Assembly (NCBI GenBank): GCA_015698045.1
Contig: BLAL01000285.1
Coordinates: forward strand, 2,914,001 to 2,978,000
Source of the DNA: Rhizophagus clarus
Taxonomy: Eukaryota > Glomeromycota > Glomeromycetes > Glomerales > Glomeraceae
Length of the DNA stretch: 64,000 bases
Direction of reading: 5' to 3'
Shown: in pieces, positions 1-11,743 of the stretch
How the letters are laid out: each line of letters begins with the position of its first letter
Numbering within the stretch: position 1 is the stretch's first letter
Position numbers and translations under genes: made by a program
Notes under the pieces: generated by a model
Seen by the model: the letters and a program-made list of their open reading frames with translations, nothing else
Databases searched by the model: none
Told to the model about the DNA's origin: nothing

Positions 1-1
1 G

Positions 2-1379
2 GAAAGAGCAAATGATGATATTAAAGCCTCATTCTTGGAAACTGTTCGTGCTATTAAAACTACAAAAGAAGATTATGTTATCTGGTCTATCAATGCAATT
101 GGCCCCTTCAGCATCTTACACCTGAACTCAAAAAAAGTGACTACATCGCCATTCAATGTTAGGGACCCATACCATAATCCAAACTTCACGCGGGAACAAG
201 TACAGGACTTATATGAGAAGTTTCAGAAGCACGAGCGAATAAATATTGATCAAGAGATCATCAACGATATCCACATGCGGACAAATGGGTATGTATAGCC
301 GGATGGAAAATCGTGTAAAATCGAAATCTAAAATATATTTTCTATGATTCTGTTATTTAACAGGCATGCTGGCCTTGTCTGCCTTTGCGGAAAAGCTATC
401 GAAACAGATTTATTGAAATATCTTGATGAAAATTCAAGACTTAACTTTTCAGTCTGGCTGAAATATACTGCAAAGAATTCATTGGAAGCAATTATACTTG
501 GTTATCCTACTTTTAAAAAATTGATCGATACGCTTGAGACCTTAGAAAAGGCCAAGCCTGCTGTAGACATGCTTCGACATTCGTTCGTAGGATTTCTCGG
601 TTTTGTGATGATCTTTGACTCTCAAGAATTAAAGTTGGCAGAATTCTTGAGTGTTAACAGCGGGTTCTGAAAACGGAACATTCAGAATGTCATCTGCTTT
701 TATAGATGAGCTGATGCGACGACGAGTTATTCCTACGTTATTCATGTCTTCCCCGGAAAGTGCAATCCCCAAAGAAAAAGATGATTCTCTTGATATTTTC
801 AACATTTTGCAGACGGCTATCCAGTTCTTTGATAAAGACATTATTACCCATGCATTCGAGAGGTCATTTAAAACTGCACATGATATGTATGTGAGTGGCA
901 TGAAAAAGAAAAAGGTTCCCAGAGAAAGCGTGTACGACACAGAGTTAAACAGGATCCTGGTTAACTGGCTTGGTAAGATGGGTGGCATCGTGATCACAGG
1001 ACAGTGGCATTTGATTGAAGATTCTGTTGACGAAGACTCATATAGCGATATAGTAATTACAACGAAGGATCAAACAATTATTCTTGAGCTTTTAGCCACT
1101 GCAACAAGTAGTGATCTTAATAAACACTTTGGAAGGGTGCTTGAGTATGCTAAAAAACTATCTACGAATGATATTTGGATAGTACATTTCACGTGTGAAG
1201 ATGGTTATGGAATTCAGAAATCTCAAAATAGACCTCATTGGCCATCTTATAATAGAATTAATACTGTACACTATTATCATGACCGGACATTTGCAAGTGT
1301 ACTAACAAATGCTCGATATACAGATAGATCTGGTACCATTAATAAGATTGTAGATCTTACTATACCATTACGATCTTAG
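2..1379 (+). pseudogene. Crinkler-type NTPase/REase-like gene, 3' part, broken
   Basis: The frame is already open at the window edge, so the N-terminus lies outside. The first visible part matches the end of the STAND/AAA-type NTPase region of fungal Crinkler proteins (TNGHAGLVCLCG motif, read across a 75-nt GT-AG intron at 289-363). It is followed by the family's helical region with an FRMSS...RRRVIP block. The C-terminal ~110 residues resemble the restriction-endonuclease-like fold of CRN effectors, with an acidic strand ending in an ILELLAT stretch. In the family, NTPase plus REase-like domains make a secreted or nucleus-targeted effector. The reading frame is not continuous (about one break), so I treat it as a decayed copy. 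The gene is partial and no signal peptide can be judged. Confidence 0.7.
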
Positions 1380-2690
1380 TTCTGATTTCAATGCTTATTA
1401 GTTAGTGATTATTTACATTCTACAAACAAAAGAAAATTTTTCGAGTTAAGATAAAATAATAAACCAAATATTACTAGTAAAATATAAAAGCGTAAAGTAG
1501 CTGGGTTGCTTTGCATAATTTGAGATGTTAAAACGATATACGTATAATGATTGTTATCCGTATAATTGGGATGAGAAACAAGTAGTTTTTTGTTGAACTT
1601 GAGATATTTCGTTTGATGATTAAGTTCTAAAGAAATTATTAATCATTTTATACACGCCGGTATACGATGAATCTAGAAAATTTATAATTGTTAACTTTGA
1701 ATTTGCTCGAGATCTTAAACGGTAATAATTCCAAGTAAGGTAGGGTTCAGATACGAACTAAGGCTCCAAAGTCATGTTTCGGAATTACTATTTCTACACT
1801 ATGCATCAATTAAAACGACCTAATCAAAAAAAACTCAAAGTTGAACGAATATTAACGACTTAGATAATTAAGTTCAAAGTAATTTGGCAGTATGTAGGGA
1901 CAAAATGTAACTATTAAAACATTATTTATTATAATTAAAATTTTTGAAATTTACGGATATGAAAAGGTAACTTTCAAATTACAGCCAATCAAAGTTTAAC
2001 ACATGAATTTTTAAAGTGAGTTTCGGTTTCGTCCGAAACACTACGCGAGATGATATGTGAAGACTGGGGTTATAAAAAATTTTTTGCAGTCATGTGTAAA
2101 CGAGAGATTACAGCATATTTAATAGTGCATTATAATATTTATTTATTATATATAATTTATAATTTTTTATAATTCTAATCGAATTATTATATTAAAATTT
2201 TACGCTATACAAAAATTTTTTAAATTATTATTATTAAGGAATGAAAATTGAGGTCTTTGATCATGATCAATTTTATCGAATTATTTATATTGCTTAAGCT
2301 TAAGTTCCAAAACTAATAAAATATTTGACATTTGCAAGCTTTAATTGCATATAGTTATATAAATTAATGAGTTAACTTTAGAAAAATAGTAATTGACGAT
2401 ATGATGATTTGGATGATCGACAGTTACGGTCTTATGATCGTTCACTTTCTAAAGTTTAATTTTAAATCTGTAATGCATACCGTAATTATAGTTCGTACTG
2501 TAATTATAATCATTGAACTAAAATTTTTGATTATATGACATAATGGAAAAATATTAGTCTGTGATACGTATTTAAAATTTTATTAAAAAAATTATCAATA
2601 AAAAAAAAAATTATAGTACAGCAGAGTTGAATTTTGGACTTGTCCAATTGATTACAGGCCAAAACCAGATACAGCATAATAATATATATA
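1380..2690. other. Intergenic, no gene seen
   Basis: AT-rich spacer with no coding frame I would support. The part from about 2230 to 2590, just downstream of the minus-strand gene at 2691-3910, has recognisable counterparts at about 8100-8230 (downstream of the paralogue) and 10570-10660. The duplication that produced the gene pair therefore carried 3' flanking DNA. Confidence 0.6.
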
Positions 2691-3910
2691 TTATTTTTCT
2701 GGATCACCACCACCATCATTACCACCATCATCCCCATCATCATTATCATCATCATTATCATTATTTTCATCATGCCCCCCTAATGCTTCATATATACGAC
2801 CTATTATGCCTATAGGTAATTTTATTGAAACAGTAACAAGTTTTAAGAACGGTATTAATGGGTATCCATCTTTTATTTTCACCTTATATATAACCTAGAA
2901 TCAAAAAATCAAAGAATATTGCATGTTTCTTTAAAAATTGAATCTTACTTTTTTAATAATAAATAAATATTGTTTTTACATACCTGAATAATCAATTGAG
3001 GTATATCCTGAATAACAGAACTTATGACGCAACCCCATAATATAATAGTCTTGGAATCTTCAGAAAATGGTGCTTTAAACCTATTCAAATTAAAAATGTG
3101 TGAATAAAGTAATTTAAATGTTGACATATCTGCTCCTGCAAACACCGTCGTTATTGCTGCTAATGTTGAATTATTATGAAACCATTTATTAAATCTTGTG
3201 GATCTTTTCTTTTTTTCATTAAGTATAATTGCAAACGAGAATATAATATTCACAATCATTGGACCTATAAAAAATATGATACTACAAAAGAAGAAGCGAA
3301 AATAGTAATGAGCTAGGATGTTCATTTGCATTATACATTCAGTAAATTATTTACCTTGTTATATAAAGTGGATAATAATCTTTCAATTGATATTGATTAT
3401 CTTTCAATTGATTTTTAATAAAAAGTGCTTGGAGAGCAAAATCCAATAAAGTCCATGGTATCGACAATATAACTCCATTTAGTGCCTAATAATATAATAT
3501 ATAGATCATAGTATGGATAGTATATTCATGCGTGAACGTTTATTAATAATATTATACTATTCATAAATTCAAGATAACTTATGAATGCATACCTTTCTAT
3601 TCACGCAATAGGCTATTAGAAAACAAAAAACGAGAAACATCCCGAATACGACAAGGCCAATAATTCCAACTATTTATAAACAGAAAAGTAAGAAGAAAGT
3701 AAGAGAATGATCTCAGAAAAAAGTTCAATAATTATTTATTGACTTACAAACAAATACATCGGTTGTAATTGAAGCTTCAATATCAAGATGTGATGATGAA
3801 GGTCCTGATGTTGAAAATCGACATTCAACTCCACATAATGAAAATTGGATAAAGTGTGATAAGAACAAAAGTAACAGAAAGATAAAATTTTTTGATGATT
3901 TCGAAGACAT
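2691..3910 (-). CDS. Signal-peptide multi-pass membrane protein, paralogue 1 (unknown family)
   Basis: Five-exon model on the minus strand: 3910-3748, 3669-3593, 3485-3355, 3281-2984, 2894-2691. All introns are GT-AG and phases agree; 290 aa. The start at 3910 gives a typical signal peptide (MSSKSSKNF followed by a Leu/Phe-rich core ending at SLCG). Then come a short Ser-rich lumenal segment, a first TM segment in exon 2 (starting GIIGLVVF), hydrophobic segments in exons 3 and 4, a basic EKKKRS loop, a GADMSTFKLLYS block, a QDIPQLIIQV helix and an acidic Asn/Asp/Gly tail. The DIPQLIIQ helix loosely recalls XK-related membrane proteins, but this is only a resemblance. The gene at 8342-9801 is a clear paralogue with the same five exons. 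Function unknown. Confidence 0.8.
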
Positions 3911-3942
3911 GATTTTATGAGCATATGATTTTGTAAAGATAA

Positions 3943-3982
3943 TTTTTTTTTTAAAAAAAATAAATAAATAAATAAATAAATA
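3943..3982. promoter_or_regulatory. T10A8 tract plus (TAAA)n just upstream of gene start
   Basis: A run of ten T followed by eight A (3943-3960) runs into a TAAA microsatellite (3961-3982). It lies 33 bp upstream of the minus-strand ATG at 3910. Comparable T-to-A junction tracts precede several other minus-strand genes here, so a promoter or nucleosome-excluding role is possible; this is inference. Confidence 0.4.
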
Positions 3983-4676
3983 AAAAATTGAACGCAAATT
4001 CATAATATAATCGTTGCTAAGTGGAGATATATAAAATATATACGATATATTTGAGTAAGTCCCTAAAATTTTGGGGGACATTTATATTAATCAATTAAGG
4101 GCTAATTTGACTAATATCAACCAATAAATGATTAGACGCGTCCTATTTCTTTTAGTTTATATGGGGCTTCTTATATCGGTCAAATTATTTGATATTAATA
4201 ACTTGGGGCATTAATTAAGGCCCAATTTCCAAAATCGTGAGTTTATTAGGAGAGATAAAAACCAATGATCAAATTAAAATGGAAATTTAATAAAATAAAA
4301 TACGGTCTGCATTACATTTTCTATTAATTGTTTCTTTTTTACTTATTAATGCATGAAATCGAGCAATGAATGATGATATTTGGTAACAAATGGCGTAACA
4401 TGCCGGATATGAGTAAACCGATCGGCATCATATTACCGGATATATAGTACATTGATAAGATTACTTTAAATTTATTACCAAAAAAAGAGATGCAATCTAG
4501 GGAACTTCAAGTCCGGTTGTACGAAAAAGTTTCCAAAAAAAAATATTCATTTATTATGCAATGAATAGACGGAAATGACATATTAAAATTTGTAGATATA
4601 ATACCTTTTATGATTTGATAAAGAAATTACTAAAAGTATATCAGCAACAGACCATACATTGAATACACTGTCCACC

Positions 4677-5074
4677 TACAGCCTGATCTCGATGGAATGA
4701 ACACATGATATAGCGAACTCTCGACTTACCGAACTACCGGTTTCATATTCTTTAAAAAAATCTCGATATACTGAATTTCACATAAAACTTTCCGAACTTT
4801 TATTAATTTACCACTTAAGATAAAACATATTAAAAAAATTCTTGATATGCCGAACTGTTGATCACGTGGTTTGAATTTCTCTGGTCGGTGATAAATAAAT
4901 CTTATTTCTGGCCAAAATTAATTTTGTTAATCACGTAACAGATTTATTTACCGAACTTACTAATGTAAAGTTGTAGAGTTCGGTATATAAGAAAATTACA
5001 TACCGAGCTTCTATTATATACCGAACTTTTGCTCTTGAACCACGAATTCGGTATATCGAGATTTGACTACTGTA
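4677..5074. mobile_element. Tc1/mariner (pogo-type) MITE, ~0.4 kb
   Basis: The left end reads TACAG...TCTCGAT and the right end ATCGAGATTTGACTACTGTA. These are imperfect terminal inverted repeats of CAG...CTG type flanked by TA. Inside, many CCGAACT / TTCGGTATA motifs occur in both orientations, so most of the element folds back on itself. No transposase is present, so it is non-autonomous. Related termini occur at 58191 and, as solitary ends, near 7001 and 22693. Confidence 0.6.
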
Positions 5075-5920
5075 TTTAAAAAGACAACTAATATTGACCA
5101 ATTGAGCATAGTTTTCATGATAAATATCCAATCAAATTGAATAAAATTTTTTTTTTATTTCATTTGCTGAATCACAAAGTATATCTGCTGATAAAGTTTT
5201 TATAGTACATTAGTGATAAGCTAGGGTTAAAATTTTGTAAAACAAAAAAAAATACATTAAAGTTCGATTGATTGAATTTAATGTATTGTAACACAAAATT
5301 TTATTAAGAAATTACACAGCATGTATTAAGAACAATTATTTTATAGAGCTGTTTACGTATAAAACTCGTATGTTATAGGTCATTATAAGCTAAATATTGA
5401 CTGGAAAAATTATTCCAAGAACTTTTTTCGTCCACTGTAGATTACGCAGGAACAATAGCCTGTTCAATTCCGAACAGTTGTATTTTTCGGATGGTTTGTA
5501 TTGTGCCAATAAGATTATTTATTTGCGGTCACCCTAAAAAACCAAAAAGAACATTGGTCTAAAAGATCGGTCACGTAAACAAATACAGAAAGATTTGACC
5601 AATCAAATTAAACCTCAAACAAACAGAAAAATACAATTGAACAGGGCTAATATAAATTCAAAGTGCAAGTATAAAAAAAATTTATTATAAAAAGTTAATC
5701 GCTAATAAACCAGGTAGCGTTTCGGCTCCTGACTTGCACTTATCATAGAAATAGTAACTGAATATTACATTACGAACACTGAATTATTGTATTTATATGA
5801 AAAGTATATGATGATAATTTTATTATATGTATACACGGGGTGTTCAAATCTTCCCAGCGTAACCAACAAAAAAAGCGCGGGCATGTGATCCGTGATGGGT
5901 TGTCCTTTTGTTGCATTTAA

Positions 5921-6245
5921 ACTTCAGATCATGTGTAACAAAACAGGATGTATTGGATGTATTCACATGCCTCTCATGCAAAAGTATCGGACTTGACTCT
6001 CCGGCTCATACACTTCGGATCTTGTGTAACAAAAACAGGATGTATTGGATGTATTCACATGCCCCTCATGCAAAAGTATCGGACTCTCCGGCTCATACAC
6101 TTCGGATCTTGTGTAACAAAAACAGGATGTATTGGATGTATTCACATGCCCCTCATGCAAAAGTATCGGACTTGACGCTCCGGCTCATGCACTTCGGATC
6201 TCGTGTAACAAAAACAGGGTGTATAGGGTGTGTTCACATGTACCC
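5921..6245. repeat. Tandem repeat, 87-92 bp x ~3.6
   Basis: Units begin at about 5921, 6012, 6099 and 6191 with the phrase ACTTCGGATCTTGTGTAACA, and contain GGATGTATTGGATGTATTCA and GTATCGGACT. The last copy is partial and more diverged. The array produces open frames on both strands that only reflect the repeat and are not genes. Confidence 0.9.
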
Positions 6246-6462
6246 AAAATAAAGTATTCGTCAATATTTATTGTATACATTAATTAGTTTAGTATAAGCT
6301 AAAACATTGTATTAAAAGACAAAAAATACTTGTTATTTGTGAAACGTTGAAATTGAAGGTTTTATTAAAACAATTTTAAAGAGCCAGACGTGTTTTATTA
6401 TTGTTTTGATATTAAATAACACTGAAAAAAAATTTCAATCTTATTTTGGGGTACATGTGAAT
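6231..6462. repeat. Short inverted repeat pair, possible MITE
   Basis: Left arm TTCACATGTACCCAAAATAA at 6233-6252 and right arm TTATTTTGGGGTACATGTGAA at 6441-6461 are inverted copies differing by one base gap. The left arm overlaps the end of the tandem array, whose units carry the related phrase GTATTCACATGC. Confidence 0.4.
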
Positions 6463-6734
6463 ATATGCAAATGGTTTAAATGCCATGCGCAGTGACTGAT
6501 ATTCATTTATAAAAAAGAGCTAATCTAACGATTAACGTTCTTAAATAAAATCGAATCATCTGTAAAGAACGATTTTTTTAAGTAATGCAAATTTTATTAT
6601 TGTAAAAAATAAACTGGGAAATGAGTACCACATGGTAATAATCAATCTGGCTTATCATAAATAAATAATTATTTTGCTCTTCCTGTTGAAGCCTAAACTC
6701 AAACTATGCCTAAAAATTTAGTGTTCTGCAAAAG

Positions 6735-6920
6735 ATTCGATCAAATCAAAACCAATTCGGATTTCGATTTGGATTCGATTCGATTCAAATTTGATTCAAG
6801 ACACATCTGAATTAAATAAGAATCAGTTTGATTTGATTTACACAAATTCGAATTTGAATTTTTTTCGAATCAAACCAATTCTGAATCTGATTTGATCCGA
6901 TTTGGTTCGATTCCGTCGTG
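6735..6920. repeat. Degenerate GATTCGATTT-type short repeat
   Basis: Dense permutations of GATTYGAWTT and its complement (AAATCGAATC) over about 185 bp. The stretch is partly palindromic and no gene is visible in it. Confidence 0.6.
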
Positions 6921-8341
6921 CGGAACACTAGCACTGAATTAAGAACATACATAATACTAAGTTGGAACATGGTTGAGTTTGGATACAATATTTCCGATTA
7001 CAGTCGGCTCTCGATACGAATGTTTAGTGGAGAAGAGCAGCTTTCATTCATGACAATCCTAAAGCGTTTGTCTTAGATCCTGATTGGAATTTACCTGGCA
7101 CTGATTTCTTATCTTTAAAACTAAAGCTATTGTATTGTGTCTGAGGTAAGAATATATTTATTATACCTCTACTTTAGAAGAGTTACCGTTTTAGATCAGA
7201 TTAAAATTTTAATTTACAAAACACGCGTGATATTTAACCAATTAAATCAATTACGCGTGACCAATTGTCATTTATATTTTTGAGAATTAAATTCCACTCT
7301 TCTTTTTGTAAAAAAAGTTCTTTAAATCATTACTAATAAATTTGAAAATCCTGACTGATCTGAGAGAACTATTGAACAAATGTAAAGCAATATTGTCTAA
7401 GTGATAAGAATATTTAAATTTTTTCTTATACTTTAAGAAAACCATTTTTACAAAATATCCTCAATCACTAGCATATTACTCAGTACTCAAAAAGATTATC
7501 ATTATTCCTTTTTATCGTCAAATCGTCATTTTAAATACGAATAACATTTATTATATAATAATAATGCAGTCATCTAACTTATTTGAATTTGATTATTATC
7601 AGCAAGAAAATAATAATAATAATTCTATAACAGATAATGTAACGTTTTTTGATAAAGAGATCCAAATAAAGTCCAGAAGAAAATTAAGGACCGGATAATG
7701 TCATTTGAATGATCAACAATTTATAGAAAATACGCGACTTAGTACTATCAACAATTGTATGCCTTCGATTAATTCTATGTCCTACTCTTTTTTAGATTTT
7801 AGTATCCTTGGCCTATTTTAACAGATATTAGGTTAAAAAATTGTATCTATGCTCCAAAAGTTTATCGGTTTCTTAATATTATATACACAATATACTGTAC
7901 ATGTACTATACAACAAATTATGCATTAAGCATTCTGGGAATTATGTCGAACTCGGCCAGAATTACGATGACCTTGGCCGGCATTAAATTCAAAAAAGAGG
8001 TGGTTGAATACTTTTGACTATTATATAATAAATAAAAACCACATGTCAATCATATGAATTACTTCATATCTCTGGTTTGATTTTAGTTATCAACATTATT
8101 TTCTTTTTGGATTCTAAAAAGTTTATTTTTTTAAATCTGTTGTGCATACTGCAATCGTTATCATTGAGGCAAAAATATGGTGCAATAGTAAATTTTTAGT
8201 TTATGATACGTATTTAAAATTTTTATTATTTTTAAAATAAAAATTATATTTTAAAATAAATAAAATTATAGAAAAAAAAAATTGCAATTTCCGTAAAATA
8301 TTTAGTACATATGATACATTTATAAATAATGGTTTTTTTTT
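6921..8341. other. Intergenic, little structure
   Basis: No supported gene. A solitary pogo-type terminus (CAGTCGGCTCTCGATA) starts at 7001. A 44-codon open frame at about 7564-7698 is too short and isolated to call. From about 8100 the DNA resembles the 3' flank of the paralogous gene at 2691-3910. Confidence 0.5.
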
Positions 8342-9801
8342 TTATTTTTCTAGATCATCAACATTATTATCAACATTAATGTCATCGTTTCCCGGTTTAT
8401 CAGCCTTATCGGCCTTATATTGACCTTTTAATACTCCAGATACACGACTCAATCGATTCATTATGCCTTTTTCATTATTATCATCATTATTTTCTGGTTC
8501 ATCAGCCTTATATTGACCTTTAAATACTCCAGATACACGACTCATAATGTTTCTTCCATTATTATTATCATTATTTTCTGGTTCATCAGCTTTATCAGAC
8601 TTATATTGACTTTTAAATACTCCAGATACACGACTCAGTCGACTCATTATGCCTTTTTCATTATCATCATCATCATTTTCTGTTTCATCAGCCTTATTGG
8701 CCTTATAATGACCTTTTAATGCTTCATAAATACGACCCATTATGCCTATAGGTAATTTTATCGAAACTGTAATAAGTTTTAAGAACGGTATTAATGTGTA
8801 TGCGCCTTGCGTTTGCACTCTAAAGCAAACCTAGAATCAAAAATCAAAGATTATTATAGATTTCTTCAAAAATCTTAATTTTTAATAAAGGAATATTTGT
8901 TTAATTACCTGAATAATAAATTGAGGTACATCTTGAATAATAGAATTTAATATACAACCCCATAATACAAGATTCTTAGAACTATCGGAGAATGGTGCAT
9001 TAAACCTCCTCAATCTGAAAATTCTTGAATAAAGTAATTTAAACGCTGACATATCTGCTCCTGCAAGTATCGTCGCTGTCGCTGCTATTGATGAATTTTT
9101 ATGAAACCAATCTTCAAATACTTTAGATCTTTTCTTTTTCTCATTAAGTATAATAAAAAATGCAAATATAACATTTACAACCATTGGAAATACAAGAAAT
9201 ATGATACTGCGAGAAGAAGTAGAGAAGATGGTAATGAGCTAGGAAGATCATTTGCATTATGCATTAATTGAATTATTTACTTTACCTTGATATGAAAAGT
9301 GAAGGATAAGCTCTCACGTGATCTTTAATAAAAAGTGCTTGGAGTACAAGATCCAATAAAGTCCATGGTATTGAAAGTATAACACCATTCATTGCCTAAT
9401 AATATATATATACACAGATAATATGGGTAGTATATTCATGTGTAAACGTTACACTTTTCATAAATTCTATAAATGAATACCTTTCTATTCATGCAAAAAG
9501 ATACTACAAAACAAAAAATAAGAAATGCCCCGAATACGGCAATACCAATAATTCCATCTATTTATAAAGCAGAAAGAAAGTAAAAGAATGAGCTCAGAAA
9601 AAAGAGAAAGAAATTTCATCAATTATTTATTAACTTACAAATATTGAGGTTTGTAATTGATTCTTTTTGTGCTCTCTTTTCAATACTATGATGTGATGAA
9701 GGTTCTGATCGTTTGTCATTAAATTCAACTTCACATAATGAAAATTGAATAAAATGTAATAAGAATGAAAATAATAGAAAGATAATAAATTTTGAAAACA
9801 T
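8342..9801 (-). CDS. Signal-peptide multi-pass membrane protein, paralogue 2 with expanded repeat tail
   Basis: Five exons on the minus strand: 9801-9639, 9557-9481, 9395-9286, 9206-8909, 8830-8342; 378 aa. Exons 1, 2 and 4 have exactly the same lengths as in the paralogue at 2691-3910 (163, 77, 298 nt) and all phases match. The start at 9801 gives a signal peptide (MFSKFIIFLL...SLCEV), then a TM segment (GIIGIAVFGAFLIF), the EKKKRS loop, the GADMSAFKLLYS block and a QDVPQFIIQ helix. The tail is about 95 residues longer than in paralogue 1. It consists of about four units of 25-30 residues built on GIMSRLSRVSGVFKGQYKAD plus an acidic Asn-rich stretch. Function unknown. Confidence 0.8.
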
Positions 9802-9833
9802 GATTTCGTGAAGATATGATTTCGTGAAAATAA

Positions 9834-9853
9834 TTTTTTTTAAAAAAAAAAAA
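9834..9853. promoter_or_regulatory. T8A12 tract just upstream of gene start
   Basis: T8 followed by A12, 32 bp upstream of the ATG at 9801. It sits where the paralogue at 2691-3910 also has a T-to-A tract. A regulatory role is inference only. Confidence 0.35.
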
Positions 9854-11090
9854 TTAAAAAAAAAAAAATTTGAATGCAAACTTGTCATTATATATAATCT
9901 TTAATTAAGTGGAGATATATATATATATGATACTAGACAAAAATATTCAATATTCATTATAATGGACTTATTCGGAAAGATAAAAATTATTTAGAAGAAA
10001 ATAATTCTATTTGTAACCATATCGTATCCGCAGGCCAGTTAAACTTTATTATACGCCAAAATGCATTGCTCGATAAATTCCTCACAATAATAAAGTATTT
10101 TTTTTTAGTTAAGTCCAATTTTTTCTGTGCACAGAGATAATATTTTAAAAGTTTTATATCGGGAAATGATCTACTTTAGGGGAGTTTCATCTCCTGGCCC
10201 TATCATTACTAACAAAATTAGTGTGAGAAATTAGACTTATATAAAAAAAGAACAATTCAATAAAACGTAACGTTCATGCGTCGATTGCGCCGTATCATTA
10301 TGTCGCAAAAAAAAAACAAACAACAAACAATTAAGTCGCAAATGTTCATGTCCAATACACTAAAAACTTCGTTGCTGCGGCATGTGTTCTTTCTCCGGAA
10401 ATTCATATTACCCAGAACTTTATTTTTCTATGCCAATTTTGTTATTGTAGAATAAAATTATTTACATTGACGATTAAGTCAACGATCATCGATTTATTGA
10501 TCGTTGAGAGTAATTTATCGTGGGATGATGTATTCACATGTGATTATAATAAGTTTAAATAATTATCATTTAATGAAGGAAATTAAGGCCTTGATTACGA
10601 TTAATTTTATCAAATAATCGCCAAAATTAATAAAATATTCGATGTTTATAAGCTTTATTGCTTAAATTTTATTCATCATTAATACTATCATCGCTTAAAA
10701 TATAGTAGCTAAAAGCATACTCTTCATCACAATGGTGAAAAAAATTGTAGGCTGAAATTAGCAGTAAAATTATTATTAGAATTTCGGAACAAAATGCCAA
10801 CGAATCTGCGAAATCAAAGCGACAAATTGAGCAGGAAAGGATTATTTGTAAATGCAAAGCTAGTAACAAGAATTTTGGTACAAAAATCAAAGAGAACCAT
10901 ACAATGTAATAATTGTCTTGTGCGTAACCGTAACGTTTAGACTACGCTTTTATGGTGTGTAACCGCGACGTTTAGATTAATGTGTAACCTTCTATTAAGA
11001 CAACGAATGTACTTTAAATAAAGAACAATTTACCGTTGCAGAGCAACGGGTTAACGCACAGTACTTCGCTATGTTCCCGAACAACATTAA
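9854..11090. other. Intergenic with duplicated flank and small repeats
   Basis: A stretch at about 10570-10660 resembles 2230-2345, suggesting a third copy of the 3' flank of the membrane-protein genes without an associated gene. A ~37-bp direct repeat (GTAACCGTAACGTTTAGA / GTAACCGCGACGTTTAGA) lies at 10919-10989. A small hairpin (CAACGATCA...TGATCGTTG) is near 10492-10518. A hydrophobic open frame at 10669-10890 has no support. Confidence 0.5.
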
Positions 11091-11096
11091 AAGTAC

Positions 11097-11290
11097 TGGA
11101 CTTTTTTTATATGGCCAATTGGATAACGAACTTGTATCACTTGCCGGTAAATATCAATTTGTAAAAAAAAAAATTTAGTTACTTATACCCAAATAATATT
11201 AAGTTATACCTGTAAATAAATAATTTTTTTTTTTAAAAAATGGGTTGCTTCTTCAACAGGTTTTGTAGTTTATTTATAACAAAACTGTTA
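11097..11290 (-). pseudogene. Relic fragment of a third ion-channel copy
   Basis: The phrase TATGGCCAATTGGATAACGA at about 11118-11137, with its surroundings, is nearly the same as exon 7 of the channel pseudogene (12258-12290), including the SNWPY codons. The following TATACCTGTAAATAAATAA resembles the exon 6 end and donor region at 12370-12390. The order is preserved but most coding DNA is gone. This is a remnant of another copy of the family directly 3' of the 11.7-15.7 kb pseudogene. Confidence 0.5.
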
Positions 11291-11577
11291 ATGTGATTTC
11301 ACTTATAATTAAGACTTATTTTTATTTTCTGTATTTTTTTTTTTCGTTAATATATTAAGTCTACAATGAGAATGAATAAAAAATTCAACGCATTATTAAT
11401 ATATTATTGTAAAGTAAAAAAAAAATACGTTCTTCAGCTGTATCTCCACAGGATCTTTCCTCTTTAATATCTCAAATCTTTTATGCTGATGTTTATAATA
11501 ATTTTTTCATCCTATTGATGACTGAATTACTTTTAATATAGAACATCATCTTAATATAAGATATATTATAATATTTA

Positions 11578-11705
11578 AATAAATTAATTACAAACTGGAC
11601 CATCTTTATACATCTTTATATCTAAAAATACAAATTTTATAATTTCACCAATCAAATTAAATTAATTACAAATTGGACCATCTTTATCTAAAAATACAAA
11701 TAATA
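11578..11705. repeat. Short direct repeat
   Basis: Two copies of ATTAATTACAAAYTGGACCA followed by TCTTTA and TCTAAAAATACAAA, about 80 bp apart, immediately downstream of the channel pseudogene. Confidence 0.7.
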
Positions 11706-11743
11706 AAAGAGAAAAATTTAATTCCTAGAAGATTTGTCAGAGG

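Noticed and set aside
2627-2815. His-rich frame on the plus strand
   Set aside because: It is the antisense of the Asp/Asn/Gly-coding tail of the gene at 2691-3910.
5908-6252. Overlapping open frames on both strands with repeated HAPHAK / CIGCIHM peptides
   Set aside because: They arise from the 87-92-bp tandem repeat. All frames repeat with it, and there is no start context, intron or domain.
7564-7698. 44-codon frame rich in Asn and Gln
   Set aside because: Short, low complexity, and no second copy was seen.
10669-10890. 73-codon hydrophobic frame on the minus strand
   Set aside because: AT-rich DNA often gives hydrophobic frames; no paralogue, splice sites or conserved motif support it.
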